From positions 1 to 44,626 of the forward strand of contig WRGA01000111.1 in NCBI GenBank assembly GCA_009787405.1: DNA of 44,626 nt, in the 5' to 3' direction. This DNA is from Candidatus Azobacteroides sp. Its GTDB lineage: Bacteria > Bacteroidota > Bacteroidia > Bacteroidales > WRGA01. Position numbers and translations under genes: made by a program. Shown here piece by piece: positions 8,502-16,130 of the stretch. A model generated the notes under the pieces. That model saw only the letters and a program-made list of their open reading frames with translations. It was not told where the DNA came from and did not search any database. Numbering within the stretch: position 1 is the first letter of the stretch; each line of letters opens with the position of its first letter.

Positions 8502-8735
8502 TCATTCTTTCGGGAGTCGGTATCCGTTGATACCACACAATAAAAAAGCCGTACCGGAACCCAATCCGATACAGCTGTATGAAATATATTTATGGTTATA
8601 CCCTGCTAACTCATTGAAAATAAGGGATTTACCCCCCCCCCCACTTATGCGGGAGTTGCAGCAAGCCGCCCCTTCCAACGTGAACACGTCGGTTGCTTCG
8701 GCAAAAATTAAATCAGAACTGCATATTTCTTTCAT
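8502..8735 (-). CDS. Small ORF of unknown function with a homopolymer G tract
   Basis: The 77-codon frame starts MKEICSSDLIFAEATDVF and contains GAACCNSRISGGGGK. I do not recognise a family. Points in favour of a real gene: a clean -7 box (TACCTTTG) about 90 nt upstream, a purine-rich stretch before the ATG, and the same orientation as the secreted-protein gene 165 nt downstream. The GGGG at about residues 32-35 is encoded by 11 consecutive G. With 12 G the frame would stop right after GGGG (35 residues); with 10 G it would end after seven other residues. It might be a small peptide, a leader, or not coding at all. The high-Cys, high-Gly character is only loosely like peptide natural-product precursors, and no modification enzyme is nearby. 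Confidence 0.35.
   Translation of the reverse strand: MKEICSSDLIFAEATDVFTLEGAACCNSRISGGGGKSLIFNELAGYNHKYISYSCIGLGSGTAFLLCGINGYRLPKE
8632..8642. repeat. Homopolymer C(11) tract
   Basis: Eleven consecutive C on the plus strand (G on the coding strand of the small ORF). Tracts of this length slip readily during replication, so the frame of the 8502-8735 ORF may vary between cells; the length could also be a sequencing uncertainty. Confidence 0.8.
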
Positions 8736-8825
8736 TTTTCAAGTCTTTTATTTTTCAAATCAATCACTTTATGACACAATTATTCTCTTTTTTAAATCCG
8801 GGAATCTATTTTTGTATTTTTCATG

Positions 8826-8833
8826 GCAAAGGT
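8826..8833 (-). promoter_or_regulatory. -7 box upstream of the small ORF and secreted-protein gene
   Basis: TACCTTTG on the minus strand, inside TATACCTTTGCC, is a perfect Bacteroidetes -7 element. The same 12-mer core occurs at the GH29 promoter (35605). The -33 region is simply A/T-rich. Confidence 0.55.
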
Positions 8834-8839
8834 ATACTT

Positions 8840-9258
8840 TTTTTGTATAAAAAATAGATAGAATACTTTTTTTATCCTTAAAAAAACTTAATCGACAGAT
8901 TTTATTCAGAATTTGTTAATTTTATATAGATTTAAAATCTGCCGCAGGCTGCACAATAGCCGATATATGGAGGAGAATGGATTTTGAAAAATGACCGGTT
9001 AGAAGTATAACAACCTGAATATCAAATCAATAAAAATACAGCTGAATTTTAATCGGTCAATAGTAATTTAAAATAAAAACCTTATTGCTTAAAAGTTCCC
9101 TTAACAGGGGATGTAATATTAACCCGGCTTACTCTTATTCCTTATTTAATACAATAAATGTCGAAATTTTCGGAATAAGCGAATTAGGGCAGAAACCGGA
9201 CGTATTCCCGGGGCTGCTGAAGGAACCAAAACACATTGTAAATCTCATCCGTCTTTCA
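8840..9258. other. Intergenic stretch with no recognised gene
   Basis: About 420 bp of AT-rich DNA between the promoter at 8826 and the 3' end of the DUF4143 ATPase gene at 9259. Six-frame reading shows only short frames without family resemblance, and no palindromic element of the R1-R4 types was seen. Confidence 0.5.
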
Positions 9259-10620
9259 TCAACATACTCCGGATTCTTTTAATATTTCGTCGAGTACGTT
9301 CAAATAATAAAACGGCAAGTTGATCAGTTTGAATTTTTTGCCTTTTTGTGTCGTAACCTCGTCCGTGGAAAACGGTTGCGACCAAATTCTTACGGCAATG
9401 TCGTGCGGCGCTTCGTCCATAAACAAGTGCAACGATTTGAGTTTGGCATTATGCCCTGATTTTACTTCTATGGGTATCACTTTGCCGGCTTGTTGCAAAA
9501 CAAAATCCACTTCCGCATCAGAATCTTTTTTGTTCCGCACCCAAAAATTCCGCTGATTTGAAACGCGACTATCTAAAGCAAGCAATTCCTGCGCCACAAT
9601 CTGTTCGGCAATCTTTCCCCTCCACGCATCCAATATATCGGCTGCTCCAAACACTTCCCTTTGCACATTTGCAGCATAATTTACCAAACCGCAATCAAGC
9701 CACAGCAATTTCGGCGATCGTTTCAAGTCTCTTGTTATCGGCACAAGGCAATCGGTTGTCGGGTGACAAAGTTCCAAAATAAAGGTCTTTTCCAAGGTAC
9801 GAAATGCCTCGCCCATTTCACGCGATTTATAAGAAGAACCTGCAAAGCCGCCCAATGTAATGCGTTCTGAAGCAAATTTCCACCCTGATTGCAAAATGTA
9901 ACGAATGGTTTGGCTCATAGTTTCGTTTCGGGCATATTTTTCAACATCATCGCGATAACTTGTCAGTAAACTTTCATAAATACTGTTTAACCCGACAAAG
10001 TTTTTGTTTGCGGCATAATCGGCAACCACTTCGGGCATACCGCCGACAAGCGTAAATGTATGGAACAAATTCATTGTTTTGCCGTGTAATGCTTCGGGTA
10101 TCCGACGATCAAACAATGCTTTTTCGAGTTGCGTTTCGCCGACAGCCCGCAGAAATTCGTTGAAAACGCAGGGACGGACAGCCAAATATTCCACCCGTCC
10201 GACAGGAAACGAAACTTTTTTATTCAACATCGTTTCCAACAGCGAGCCTGCTGCGATTATATATAAATCAGGTAATTTTGCTTCGTAAAAATAGCGTAGT
10301 TTCGTAATTGCCGTTTTTGAATTTTGAATTTCATCAATAAACAAAAGCGTTTTGCCCGGCTTGTTTTCCTTGTTGCAAAAAAGAAAAATTTCTGCTGTAA
10401 GGTCGTCAATTTCCTGTTCTTTTTCAAACAAAGTGATTGCACTCGGATTTTTTTCAAAATTCAGATAGAGATAATTCTCAAAGTTCCGAGAAAAACCATC
10501 GACAAGCGTAGTTTTGCCGACTTGACGAGAACCTCTCAATATTAATGGTTTACGATTTGATTTTGCAGCCCATTGTTCCAATTCCGTGATCAGATTTCTT
10601 TCAAACACAGCCTTTAACAT
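9259..10620 (-). CDS. AAA ATPase with C-terminal DUF4143 (PD-(D/E)XK-like) domain
   Basis: The protein has an N-terminal AAA_14-type ATPase and a DUF4143 domain. The P-loop is LRGSRQVGKTTL (29-40) and the Walker B segment LLFIDEIQNS. The C-terminal region carries WLDCGLVNYAA and SDAEVDFVLQ...PIEVKSG, the D...ExK arrangement of PD-(D/E)XK nuclease folds. Length (453) fits the family. Its role in the cell is not known; such genes are numerous and mobile in Bacteroidetes. It differs from the other ATPase/nuclease-like gene (4820-6394), so the two are not a simple duplication. The -7 box is so close to the ATG (5 nt) that the transcript should be nearly leaderless, and three 33-bp direct repeats lie immediately upstream. 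Confidence 0.85.
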   Translation of the reverse strand: MLKAVFERNLITELEQWAAKSNRKPLILRGSRQVGKTTLVDGFSRNFENYLYLNFEKNPSAITLFEKEQEIDDLTAEIFLFCNKENKPGKTLLFIDEIQNSKTAITKLRYFYEAKLPDLYIIAAGSLLETMLNKKVSFPVGRVEYLAVRPCVFNEFLRAVGETQLEKALFDRRIPEALHGKTMNLFHTFTLVGGMPEVVADYAANKNFVGLNSIYESLLTSYRDDVEKYARNETMSQTIRYILQSGWKFASERITLGGFAGSSYKSREMGEAFRTLEKTFILELCHPTTDCLVPITRDLKRSPKLLWLDCGLVNYAANVQREVFGAADILDAWRGKIAEQIVAQELLALDSRVSNQRNFWVRNKKDSDAEVDFVLQQAGKVIPIEVKSGHNAKLKSLHLFMDEAPHDIAVRIWSQPFSTDEVTTQKGKKFKLINLPFYYLNVLDEILKESGVC

Positions 10621-10625
10621 TTTTG

Positions 10626-10633
10626 CAAAGATA
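10626..10633 (-). promoter_or_regulatory. -7 box of the DUF4143 ATPase gene, suggesting a leaderless transcript
   Basis: TATCTTTG on the minus strand matches TAnnTTTG exactly and ends 5 nt before the ATG at 10620. With transcription normally starting a few bases beyond this box, the mRNA would begin at or next to the start codon. Confidence 0.6.
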
Positions 10634-10640
10634 ACACTTT

Positions 10641-10739
10641 TGTTTTAAATCGGGGGTTAATTTTTAAAAATTCTGTTCTAAATCGGGGGTAAAATTTCTA
10701 TGATTCTGTTTAAAAACGGAGGTGAAGTCGATTATTCGT
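10641..10739. repeat. Three 33-bp direct repeats upstream of the DUF4143 ATPase promoter
   Basis: Units start at 10641, 10674 and 10707, exactly 33 bp apart. Each opens with a TGTTYTAAATCGGGGGT-like 17-mer; the third is degenerate (TGTTTAAAAACGGAGGT). The two better copies also share the ends of the unit (ATTC). The spacing is about three helical turns, so a protein could bind each on the same face. The array begins 8 bp upstream of the -7 box and so covers the -33 region. The rest of the 10621-11258 gap holds R1 copy B and otherwise about 245 bp with nothing recognised. Confidence 0.7.
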
Positions 10740-10987
10740 ATGACATGTTGCCGATTTTCAAGGTTTTCAAAGTCGTTTTACGATACGTTCTTACAGTGGT
10801 TTAATACCGCATCGCCATAACCGCCGAAGCTTGCCTCGATTTCGGGATTAAGAAATAACTGTATGTATACAAATAAATAAAAACAAATCCCGTTACCTTA
10901 AATTTGCAAACGGAACAATGTTATTCTCGACCTTAACGAATACAAAGGCAGTAAGTTAAGAAATACAATTTACTGAATATGAATGGA

Positions 10988-11204
10988 TAAGAAATCCCTT
11001 ATTCACAAAAAAGTGTTTAGCAGCAAACGAATAACATCTAACCGTCACCCTTATTCCCTTCTTTTTCGGACCAAGCTTTTGATAAAACCTTTGTACAAAA
11101 AAATGGAATAAGGGTAATTAGCTATATAGATTCCTGCCTTGCTACTAAACGGACTTTTTCAAAAATAAGGGTTTTATCCGATAGACATCATGCCGATCAG
11201 ATTT
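10988..11204. repeat. R1 palindromic element, full copy B
   Basis: About 80% alike to copy A at 6733 by eye along its length. Folding the plus strand pairs GGATAAGAAATCCCTTATT and onward with the far end AATAAGGGTTTTATCC, and the inner CACCCTTATTCCC with GGAATAAGGGTAAT, giving arms of about 85 nt around a centre near GATAAAACCTTTGTAC. The 3' flank GACATCATGCCGAT is conserved with copy A. It lies downstream of trxA's stop codon (11259), so it may also end that transcript. Confidence 0.75.
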
Positions 11205-11258
11205 TTTAACCCCGAAACCGGGGCAAGCTCCGGCGACTCCGGCGAAAGACGCTATCGA

Positions 11259-11576
11259 TTAACTCAATATGTTTGATATCTTACCGACAAATGCGCTTTT
11301 CGGTGCTGCACCGACGTGTTTATCGACTAATTCCCCGCTTTTGAAAAACAGGATGGTCGGTATATTGCGAATGCCGTATTTTTCACATATTTCGGGGTTG
11401 TCGTCGACATTGACTTTTCCCACCAACATTTTACCGGTGTATTCGTTCGAAAGTTCATCCACAATCGGCCCCACCATTCTGCAAGGACCGCACCATTCTG
11501 CCCAAAAGTCAACCATTACCGGTTGTCCCGAATTGATTAATTCCTCAAAATTGGAATCTGTTACTTCTTTTACCAT
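11259..11576 (-). CDS. trxA: Thioredoxin
   Basis: A 105-residue classical thioredoxin, a cytoplasmic disulfide reductase recharged by thioredoxin reductase. The active site is FWAEWCGPCRM with Cys29 and Cys32; the cis-Pro loop is present in IRNIPTILFF. The length is standard and there is no signal peptide. The start MVKEVTDSNF is the natural one for the family. It is flanked on both sides by repeat clusters and has no evident operon partner. Confidence 0.95.
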   Translation of the reverse strand: MVKEVTDSNFEELINSGQPVMVDFWAEWCGPCRMVGPIVDELSNEYTGKMLVGKVNVDDNPEICEKYGIRNIPTILFFKSGELVDKHVGAAPKSAFVGKISNILS

Positions 11577-11716
11577 AATTTCATTCTGATTATTGTTTAT
11601 TATATTAGAGTTTATATAGAATAAGCAATTTTTAGATATTAAACAAATTGATAATCAGCATAGTTATCATTTAATCAATATAATGTCCGTTATATAATTA
11701 TCGGATGCCATCCCCG

Positions 11717-11959
11717 CCTATCCCCGCAAGTGAATGTAAAAAATGTATCAATGTTTCAAAAATGTTCGTTCTTTTTTGTCCCGTCAGGGACAAAATGTTT
11801 CCTCTTCACATTACGTCCCTGACGGGACTTTGGTCATCGGAGGAATTTCTTTTCTACCAATATGTTGTCCCCGACGGGACAAAAAAAGAACATTTTTTAG
11901 GACGGATTTTCAAAAAAAAACGAATATAACATTTTTTACATCCCATCTACGGGGATAAG
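11717..11959. repeat. R4 long inverted repeat (GTCCCGACGGGAC type)
   Basis: A roughly 240-bp element. The outer arms pair CTATCCCCG with CGGGGATA and continue through TGTAAAAAATGT on both strands. The inner arms pair GTTCTTTTTTGTCCCGTC with GACGGGACAAAAAAAGAAC. The centre carries a second CGTCCCTGACGGGACT palindrome and TTTCTTTTCTACCAATATGT. Phrases of this kind recur in intergenic regions of many Bacteroidetes. No protein is encoded. Confidence 0.7.
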
Positions 11960-11996
11960 TAGGTACAACATTCGATAATCATTTTATATTATGAAT

Positions 11997-12138
11997 ATAA
12001 GTATATCGCAAAAAACAATTTATATTTAAACGCCACCTCGCAAAACCGGAAAGACGCAAAGTTTAAATTCTTTGCGACTTTGTGTCTTTGCATCTTCGCA
12101 ATTGAAATAATTTAAATTAAATTCTGTCCTATACTTAT
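11997..12138. repeat. R2 palindromic element, copy A
   Basis: A 142-bp element with perfect 9-bp ends ATAAGTATA / TATACTTAT. Inside, AAACGCC...AAGACGCAAAGTTTA is mirrored by CTTTGCGACTTTGTGTCTTT and GCATCTTCGC, so much of the element can fold back. The internal sequence is closely repeated at 17180-17310. It sits directly downstream of the DUF4350 gene (7 bp). Confidence 0.7.
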
Positions 12139-12144
12139 CTCGTT

Positions 12145-13362
12145 TCATTTTCTTGCCGAATCATAAAACCGTTCGATTAGGGTATTCAGTCGGACTAAAT
12201 CCTCGTCCGACAACCAATCCCGGTTCGACTGACTTTTTATTTTATTAATCATCACAAACAATTGTTTGACCAATGCCGGTTCGCAACCCGATTTTTCGAT
12301 GATGCGTTGTATAAATTCTTCATCCGGTGAGCCGGTCTGTTCATAAAAATAACTCCGAATGTACTCCAACAAATAGGTTATGCGTTTCAACGCAATATCC
12401 GTGTTATTCCGCTTATTAAAATACAACGAACCGATCACTTTCACAAAATCGACCGTTTGATTCGGAAACGGACTGATCACAGGGATGATCCGCTGCCGGC
12501 GTTTTCCTTCAAAAATAATATAAACGACAATGCCGGCCAACGCAAGGTAATAGGCCCAACGCAAAGCGGGATAGGATAAAATTCCTCTCAAAATATGCTC
12601 TTCTCCTACCCGCCCCTGCTTCATGTATTCATCCCATATCACCGGTTGATTTTCGGGTAAATACGACAATGCCGTGAAAGCATAATCGTTGGTTTGCTTA
12701 TTCAGGACATAATAATTGGAAAAAGCTGACGGATTGGCATTTAAATAAAAATATCCTTTTCCGTATTTTAACCGGATAAAATCGATGACCTCTTGTTCTT
12801 GAGCCCGGCCCAATGCTTTTCCGTCCACCAAATCGAATTTGGAAAAATAAATCAACGACCGGTTCTTCGGCATGTCGTACACTTTGTTCTCGTCATGGGT
12901 CAGAAAAAGTTTTTGCTTATTTTTCAGTTCAATTCCCCATTTACTGCTGTCGGTCATTTCTACGAACGATAAAAGACCGATGTCGATCTTTAACGTATCC
13001 AAAAAATTTTCCGGAAATGACTCGGCCGCAATAAAGACATTATTTCCTTCGTCCACAAAATCCAGTAAGGTCTCCAAATCCAAATCATCCACCACAAACC
13101 TCGGCCCGATAAAAATATAACTGCCCTCATTATCGGATGTTTCCGTCAGCTGATTATACACCGGCAATCGGGATACCGTTGTTTTGCCGTTAAACAACTC
13201 CTTAAATAACGCTAAAGAAGCATACGCTCCGAAAGGCTGTTTGTCTTTCGACGACAACGTCACCGTCCAATCAACAGGCTCTTTCTTGTTATATTCCGAC
13301 ACAATCAGCAACACAAAAGCAACAACGATGGTACCGATGTATATCCATTCTTTCTTTTTCAT
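12145..13362 (-). CDS. DUF4350-type membrane protein
   Basis: The 405-residue protein has one TM segment at the N-terminus (about 7-23), a periplasmic alpha/beta region, and a second TM near 270-287 (WAYYLALAGIVVYIIFEGK), followed by a cytoplasmic helical tail. This matches the DUF4350 family found in SpoIIM/DUF4129/RDD clusters, which often sit with MoxR-type AAA ATPases; its biochemical role is unknown. Its start overlaps the stop of the DUF4129 gene by 4 bp (ATGA type), so translation is likely coupled. It is the last gene of the operon here; the expected MoxR and DUF58 genes do not follow. Confidence 0.75.
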   Translation of the reverse strand: MKKKEWIYIGTIVVAFVLLIVSEYNKKEPVDWTVTLSSKDKQPFGAYASLALFKELFNGKTTVSRLPVYNQLTETSDNEGSYIFIGPRFVVDDLDLETLLDFVDEGNNVFIAAESFPENFLDTLKIDIGLLSFVEMTDSSKWGIELKNKQKLFLTHDENKVYDMPKNRSLIYFSKFDLVDGKALGRAQEQEVIDFIRLKYGKGYFYLNANPSAFSNYYVLNKQTNDYAFTALSYLPENQPVIWDEYMKQGRVGEEHILRGILSYPALRWAYYLALAGIVVYIIFEGKRRQRIIPVISPFPNQTVDFVKVIGSLYFNKRNNTDIALKRITYLLEYIRSYFYEQTGSPDEEFIQRIIEKSGCEPALVKQLFVMINKIKSQSNRDWLSDEDLVRLNTLIERFYDSARK

Positions 13363-14117
13363 GCGCCTGCCGTTTGTTGATACTTCCGGCTGAATGCGGC
13401 AAATGTCTGCCGGATTTGTTCAAATTCCGATTCCTTGATCTGATATTCTCCGTACCAAACCAACTCGAACAAAGAAACTTTTTCCCGGAAAGAAGATTTC
13501 AACGATTGATCCGTCAATTCCGCGATATACGAATGATTCGTTTTGTTCGGATTCCAAACAATCAGTTTCAGCTCATCCAATTGTTGCAAAGTTCCAAGAT
13601 AAAGGTAACGCACCGCCAACCGATAATTTTTGTCACCCAACGCCTTCGCCAACAATTCATCAAATTCAGACGCACGAACATCCTCATCATCAACCAGATA
13701 AGTCAAATCCACTTTTTTGGATTTCCGTCCGAATATGCCGGTCACTTTAATCCCCGTCAGTTTGACGATCGCAAAAATAATGATCAATATCGCCGCCGGA
13801 ATAATGACATAGTCCCAGTCGAATCCGAATGGCGAATCGTCGATATAGGGTTTTCCCAATATCTTTTGCAAGATCCAATGAATCAGCCGGGTGAAAAAAC
13901 CGGGCGAAGCGGCTTTTTCTTCTTCATATTGAAAATCATCGTCATGATTAAAAGCATCGATGCTTTTTTGATCCGGCCGGCGAACCACGACCGATACACC
14001 GGCATCCCGATGTTCCGATATAGACAATGAATCCCTTTGCGCATTTCCTGCAAAAGGAATACACAAAAGTATGAATAATATGATGTGAAAACTTTTTACT
14101 TTATAATCCTCATTCAT
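13359..14117 (-). CDS. DUF4129-domain membrane protein
   Basis: I place the start at 14117 (MNEDYKVKSFHIILFILLC), because it gives a proper signal peptide ending at GNAQ; an earlier in-frame ATG at 14189 would prepend 24 charged residues read from inside the upstream gene. The 252-residue product has a second TM (YVIIPAAILIIIFAIVKLTG) and a C-terminal cytoplasmic domain with AVRYLYLGTLQQLDELKLI and WNPNKTNHSYIAEL, typical of DUF4129, a domain also found at the end of some transglutaminase-like proteins. It overlaps the upstream gene by 8 bp and the downstream gene by 4 bp. Confidence 0.75.
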   Translation of the reverse strand: MNEDYKVKSFHIILFILLCIPFAGNAQRDSLSISEHRDAGVSVVVRRPDQKSIDAFNHDDDFQYEEEKAASPGFFTRLIHWILQKILGKPYIDDSPFGFDWDYVIIPAAILIIIFAIVKLTGIKVTGIFGRKSKKVDLTYLVDDEDVRASEFDELLAKALGDKNYRLAVRYLYLGTLQQLDELKLIVWNPNKTNHSYIAELTDQSLKSSFREKVSLFELVWYGEYQIKESEFEQIRQTFAAFSRKYQQTAGA

Positions 14118-15078
14118 CCTTATCGAAATTTTCGATTTCACCGATTTTTTCGATTTGTCCCAAAAGCCCGGTTCCGTCTTTTTTCTCAACCAGATTGAAA
14201 TATTGCAAGGCCATGGGAATCAATAATAACGGATAGACCAAAAATGATCCGAGCATGGTGATCATCGACATAACGATGGTCACTAATTTCCCGACGCCCT
14301 CCATGCCGATTCCGACCATGTTCAAAATCAGCGCGATATATAACGGAATGACAAAAATAAGGGCGATCACATTAATCATCAACGAAACCACGATCAGCAA
14401 TCCGATGGTATTCCACCAATTTCCTTTCATCAGCTCAAATGTCCGGGATAATGTCCGGCCGGGAGACAAATCTTCAAAGAAAATCGTATTTTGTAAAATA
14501 TAGGAAAATGCAATGACAAACAATATTAAAAAAATAAACACAAACAACATCAAAAAGTACAAGATCACTCCGACAGCAATAAAAGAGTTGTTTGTCATGA
14601 AATAAATGGCGGGCCCGAAACAGATTACGCCTACGATAACGAGAATCAAGCCGATCATCATCCCGTACAAAATGTTATATCCGATAAAACGTCCGATCCG
14701 TTGTCTTAACCGGCTGAACACCATGGAATAGGTGATATCCCGGTCTTTGTCTTCATCATACAAAGAAATATAACTGAAAATGGAGCTTACAATCAACAAG
14801 GTTCCTAATCCTGCCGATAAAAACAAACCGACATAGTTCAGAATGAATCCTGTAACACCTCCATATTCGTAGAAAGAATGTGATCTCCCCGCTCCCATGG
14901 TCGAAAATGCCGCCGACAGATATTCCGACATAAAAAAACCGCTCAACAAGGCTACCGGCAATGCGATGTAAAGAATAGGCTTGGACAAGCCTTTGAAGTT
15001 TTGCTTGATAAAGTCGAACGCAGTACTTATTTTGTTACTGAAATTCCGTTCCTGATGCAGTTCTATCGTTTTACTCAT
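14110..15078 (-). CDS. Six-TM integral membrane protein of the SpoIIM/RDD cluster
   Basis: A 322-residue protein with about six long hydrophobic segments (roughly 35-52, 73-105, 133-160, 165-195, 217-248 and 263-292), the pattern of the glycerophosphodiester-phosphodiesterase-like membrane domain proteins seen in Bacteroidetes. No catalytic residues were recognised. DLSPGRTLSRTFELMKGNWW before TM5 is a typical amphipathic motif of such proteins. It overlaps both neighbours by 8 bp, so its product is very likely made together with SpoIIM and DUF4129. Confidence 0.7.
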   Translation of the reverse strand: MSKTIELHQERNFSNKISTAFDFIKQNFKGLSKPILYIALPVALLSGFFMSEYLSAAFSTMGAGRSHSFYEYGGVTGFILNYVGLFLSAGLGTLLIVSSIFSYISLYDEDKDRDITYSMVFSRLRQRIGRFIGYNILYGMMIGLILVIVGVICFGPAIYFMTNNSFIAVGVILYFLMLFVFIFLILFVIAFSYILQNTIFFEDLSPGRTLSRTFELMKGNWWNTIGLLIVVSLMINVIALIFVIPLYIALILNMVGIGMEGVGKLVTIVMSMITMLGSFLVYPLLLIPMALQYFNLVEKKDGTGLLGQIEKIGEIENFDKDE

Positions 15079-16027
15079 GATTCTGTTGTTTTTTATCTAA
15101 AAGAATGGGATATAAGATGAAATAAAAAATTACAAACGACAATGACACAAAAATGATGGTCAGACTCAACACCGCCGGCATCCGGGTATGACGGGTCACG
15201 AACCCTTCCAAAAATCCGGCAATCATAAAGACCGGGATCAGTCCGACCACAATTTTAACGCCGTCTCCCGCTCCTTGTTTGAACGATTGAAAACGGGAAT
15301 AGGTTTTGGGAAACATCAAGCTGTTTCCGAGTACCAACCCGGCTCCGCCTGAAATGACAATGGCCGATATTTCGAGCGTTCCGTGTATCCAAATGGACAT
15401 CATAGATTCCGACAGGACTTGTTTTTCGTAGAAAAAATATTGAAACGATCCGAGCATGACGCCGTTTTGAAATAAAATATACACTGTTCCGATCGAACAA
15501 AATATGCCGTATAAAAAAGCGAAAAACGAAACTTTAATGTTATTTATGGTGATCGCCAAAAACGAGGAGGTACTTCCGCCGCTTTTGTAAATGGCCATGG
15601 GATCGCCGTTTTCGATATTCTGAATCGTTTGATTCACATAACTGTCGCCCAAAATAAGGCGGACAAACGTATCGTCTTTTACGGAAGAAAAAACGCCGAT
15701 GATAACCGCCACCGCAAAAAACAAAAACGAGTAAAGCAGCTTGGTATGGTGTTTCCGTACTGTTAACGGGACTTCATATTTCCAGAACGTAATGAAACGG
15801 CCTCCTTTTTCTTTCTTGTTTTTATAAATCAGTTGATGATAGCGTGCGGACAATATATTTAAATAACGCTCGGTATTGGAAGAGGGATAAAACGTTTGCG
15901 CATAAGCCAGATCGTCCGTCAACGAAATAAAACTCTCGGCAAGCTCGTCGGGAGTCAGATCGGAAATGTTCTTTTCCGACTGCTTCCATTTCGCTTCATT
16001 CTTCCTGACAAAAACAATTTCTCTCAT
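15071..16027 (-). CDS. SpoIIM-family (DUF95) membrane protein
   Basis: The 318-residue protein resembles stage II sporulation protein M family members (DUF95), which in non-sporulating bacteria accompany RDD proteins. The N-terminal 100 residues are soluble and helical (LTPDELAESFISLTDDLAYA, then a Tyr/Arg-rich segment), followed by about five TM segments with IWIHGTLEISAIVISGGAGL, the family's characteristic H-G-x-x-E motif. It is the first gene of a four-gene leftward operon and is divergent from the RDD gene across 103 bp. The molecular role is unknown. Confidence 0.8.
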   Translation of the reverse strand: MREIVFVRKNEAKWKQSEKNISDLTPDELAESFISLTDDLAYAQTFYPSSNTERYLNILSARYHQLIYKNKKEKGGRFITFWKYEVPLTVRKHHTKLLYSFLFFAVAVIIGVFSSVKDDTFVRLILGDSYVNQTIQNIENGDPMAIYKSGGSTSSFLAITINNIKVSFFAFLYGIFCSIGTVYILFQNGVMLGSFQYFFYEKQVLSESMMSIWIHGTLEISAIVISGGAGLVLGNSLMFPKTYSRFQSFKQGAGDGVKIVVGLIPVFMIAGFLEGFVTRHTRMPAVLSLTIIFVSLSFVIFYFILYPILLDKKQQNHE

Positions 16028-16092
16028 GCGGTTGATTTATGAGGAATTAAAGGGGTTAAATCCGCCCTTATGATTTATTCGGACGAAAGTAC

Positions 16093-16100
16093 TACTTTTG
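16093..16100 (+). promoter_or_regulatory. -7 box of the RDD gene
   Basis: TACTTTTG fits TAnnTTTG exactly and lies 30 nt upstream of the ATG at 16131. Confidence 0.6.
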
Positions 16101-16130
16101 CACTTATTTTCAAAATAATATTTTTAAGAA

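Noticed and set aside
8404-8850. 148-residue open frame on the plus strand
   Set aside because: It runs through the R2-like inverted repeat and the homopolymer tract and has no protein-like composition.
10641-10739. Possible CRISPR array
   Set aside because: Only three units with a degenerate third, and the inter-repeat sequence is itself partly conserved; this is a tandem direct repeat.
14118-14189. Longer start for the DUF4129 protein
   Set aside because: It lies wholly inside the upstream membrane-protein gene and would bury the signal peptide.
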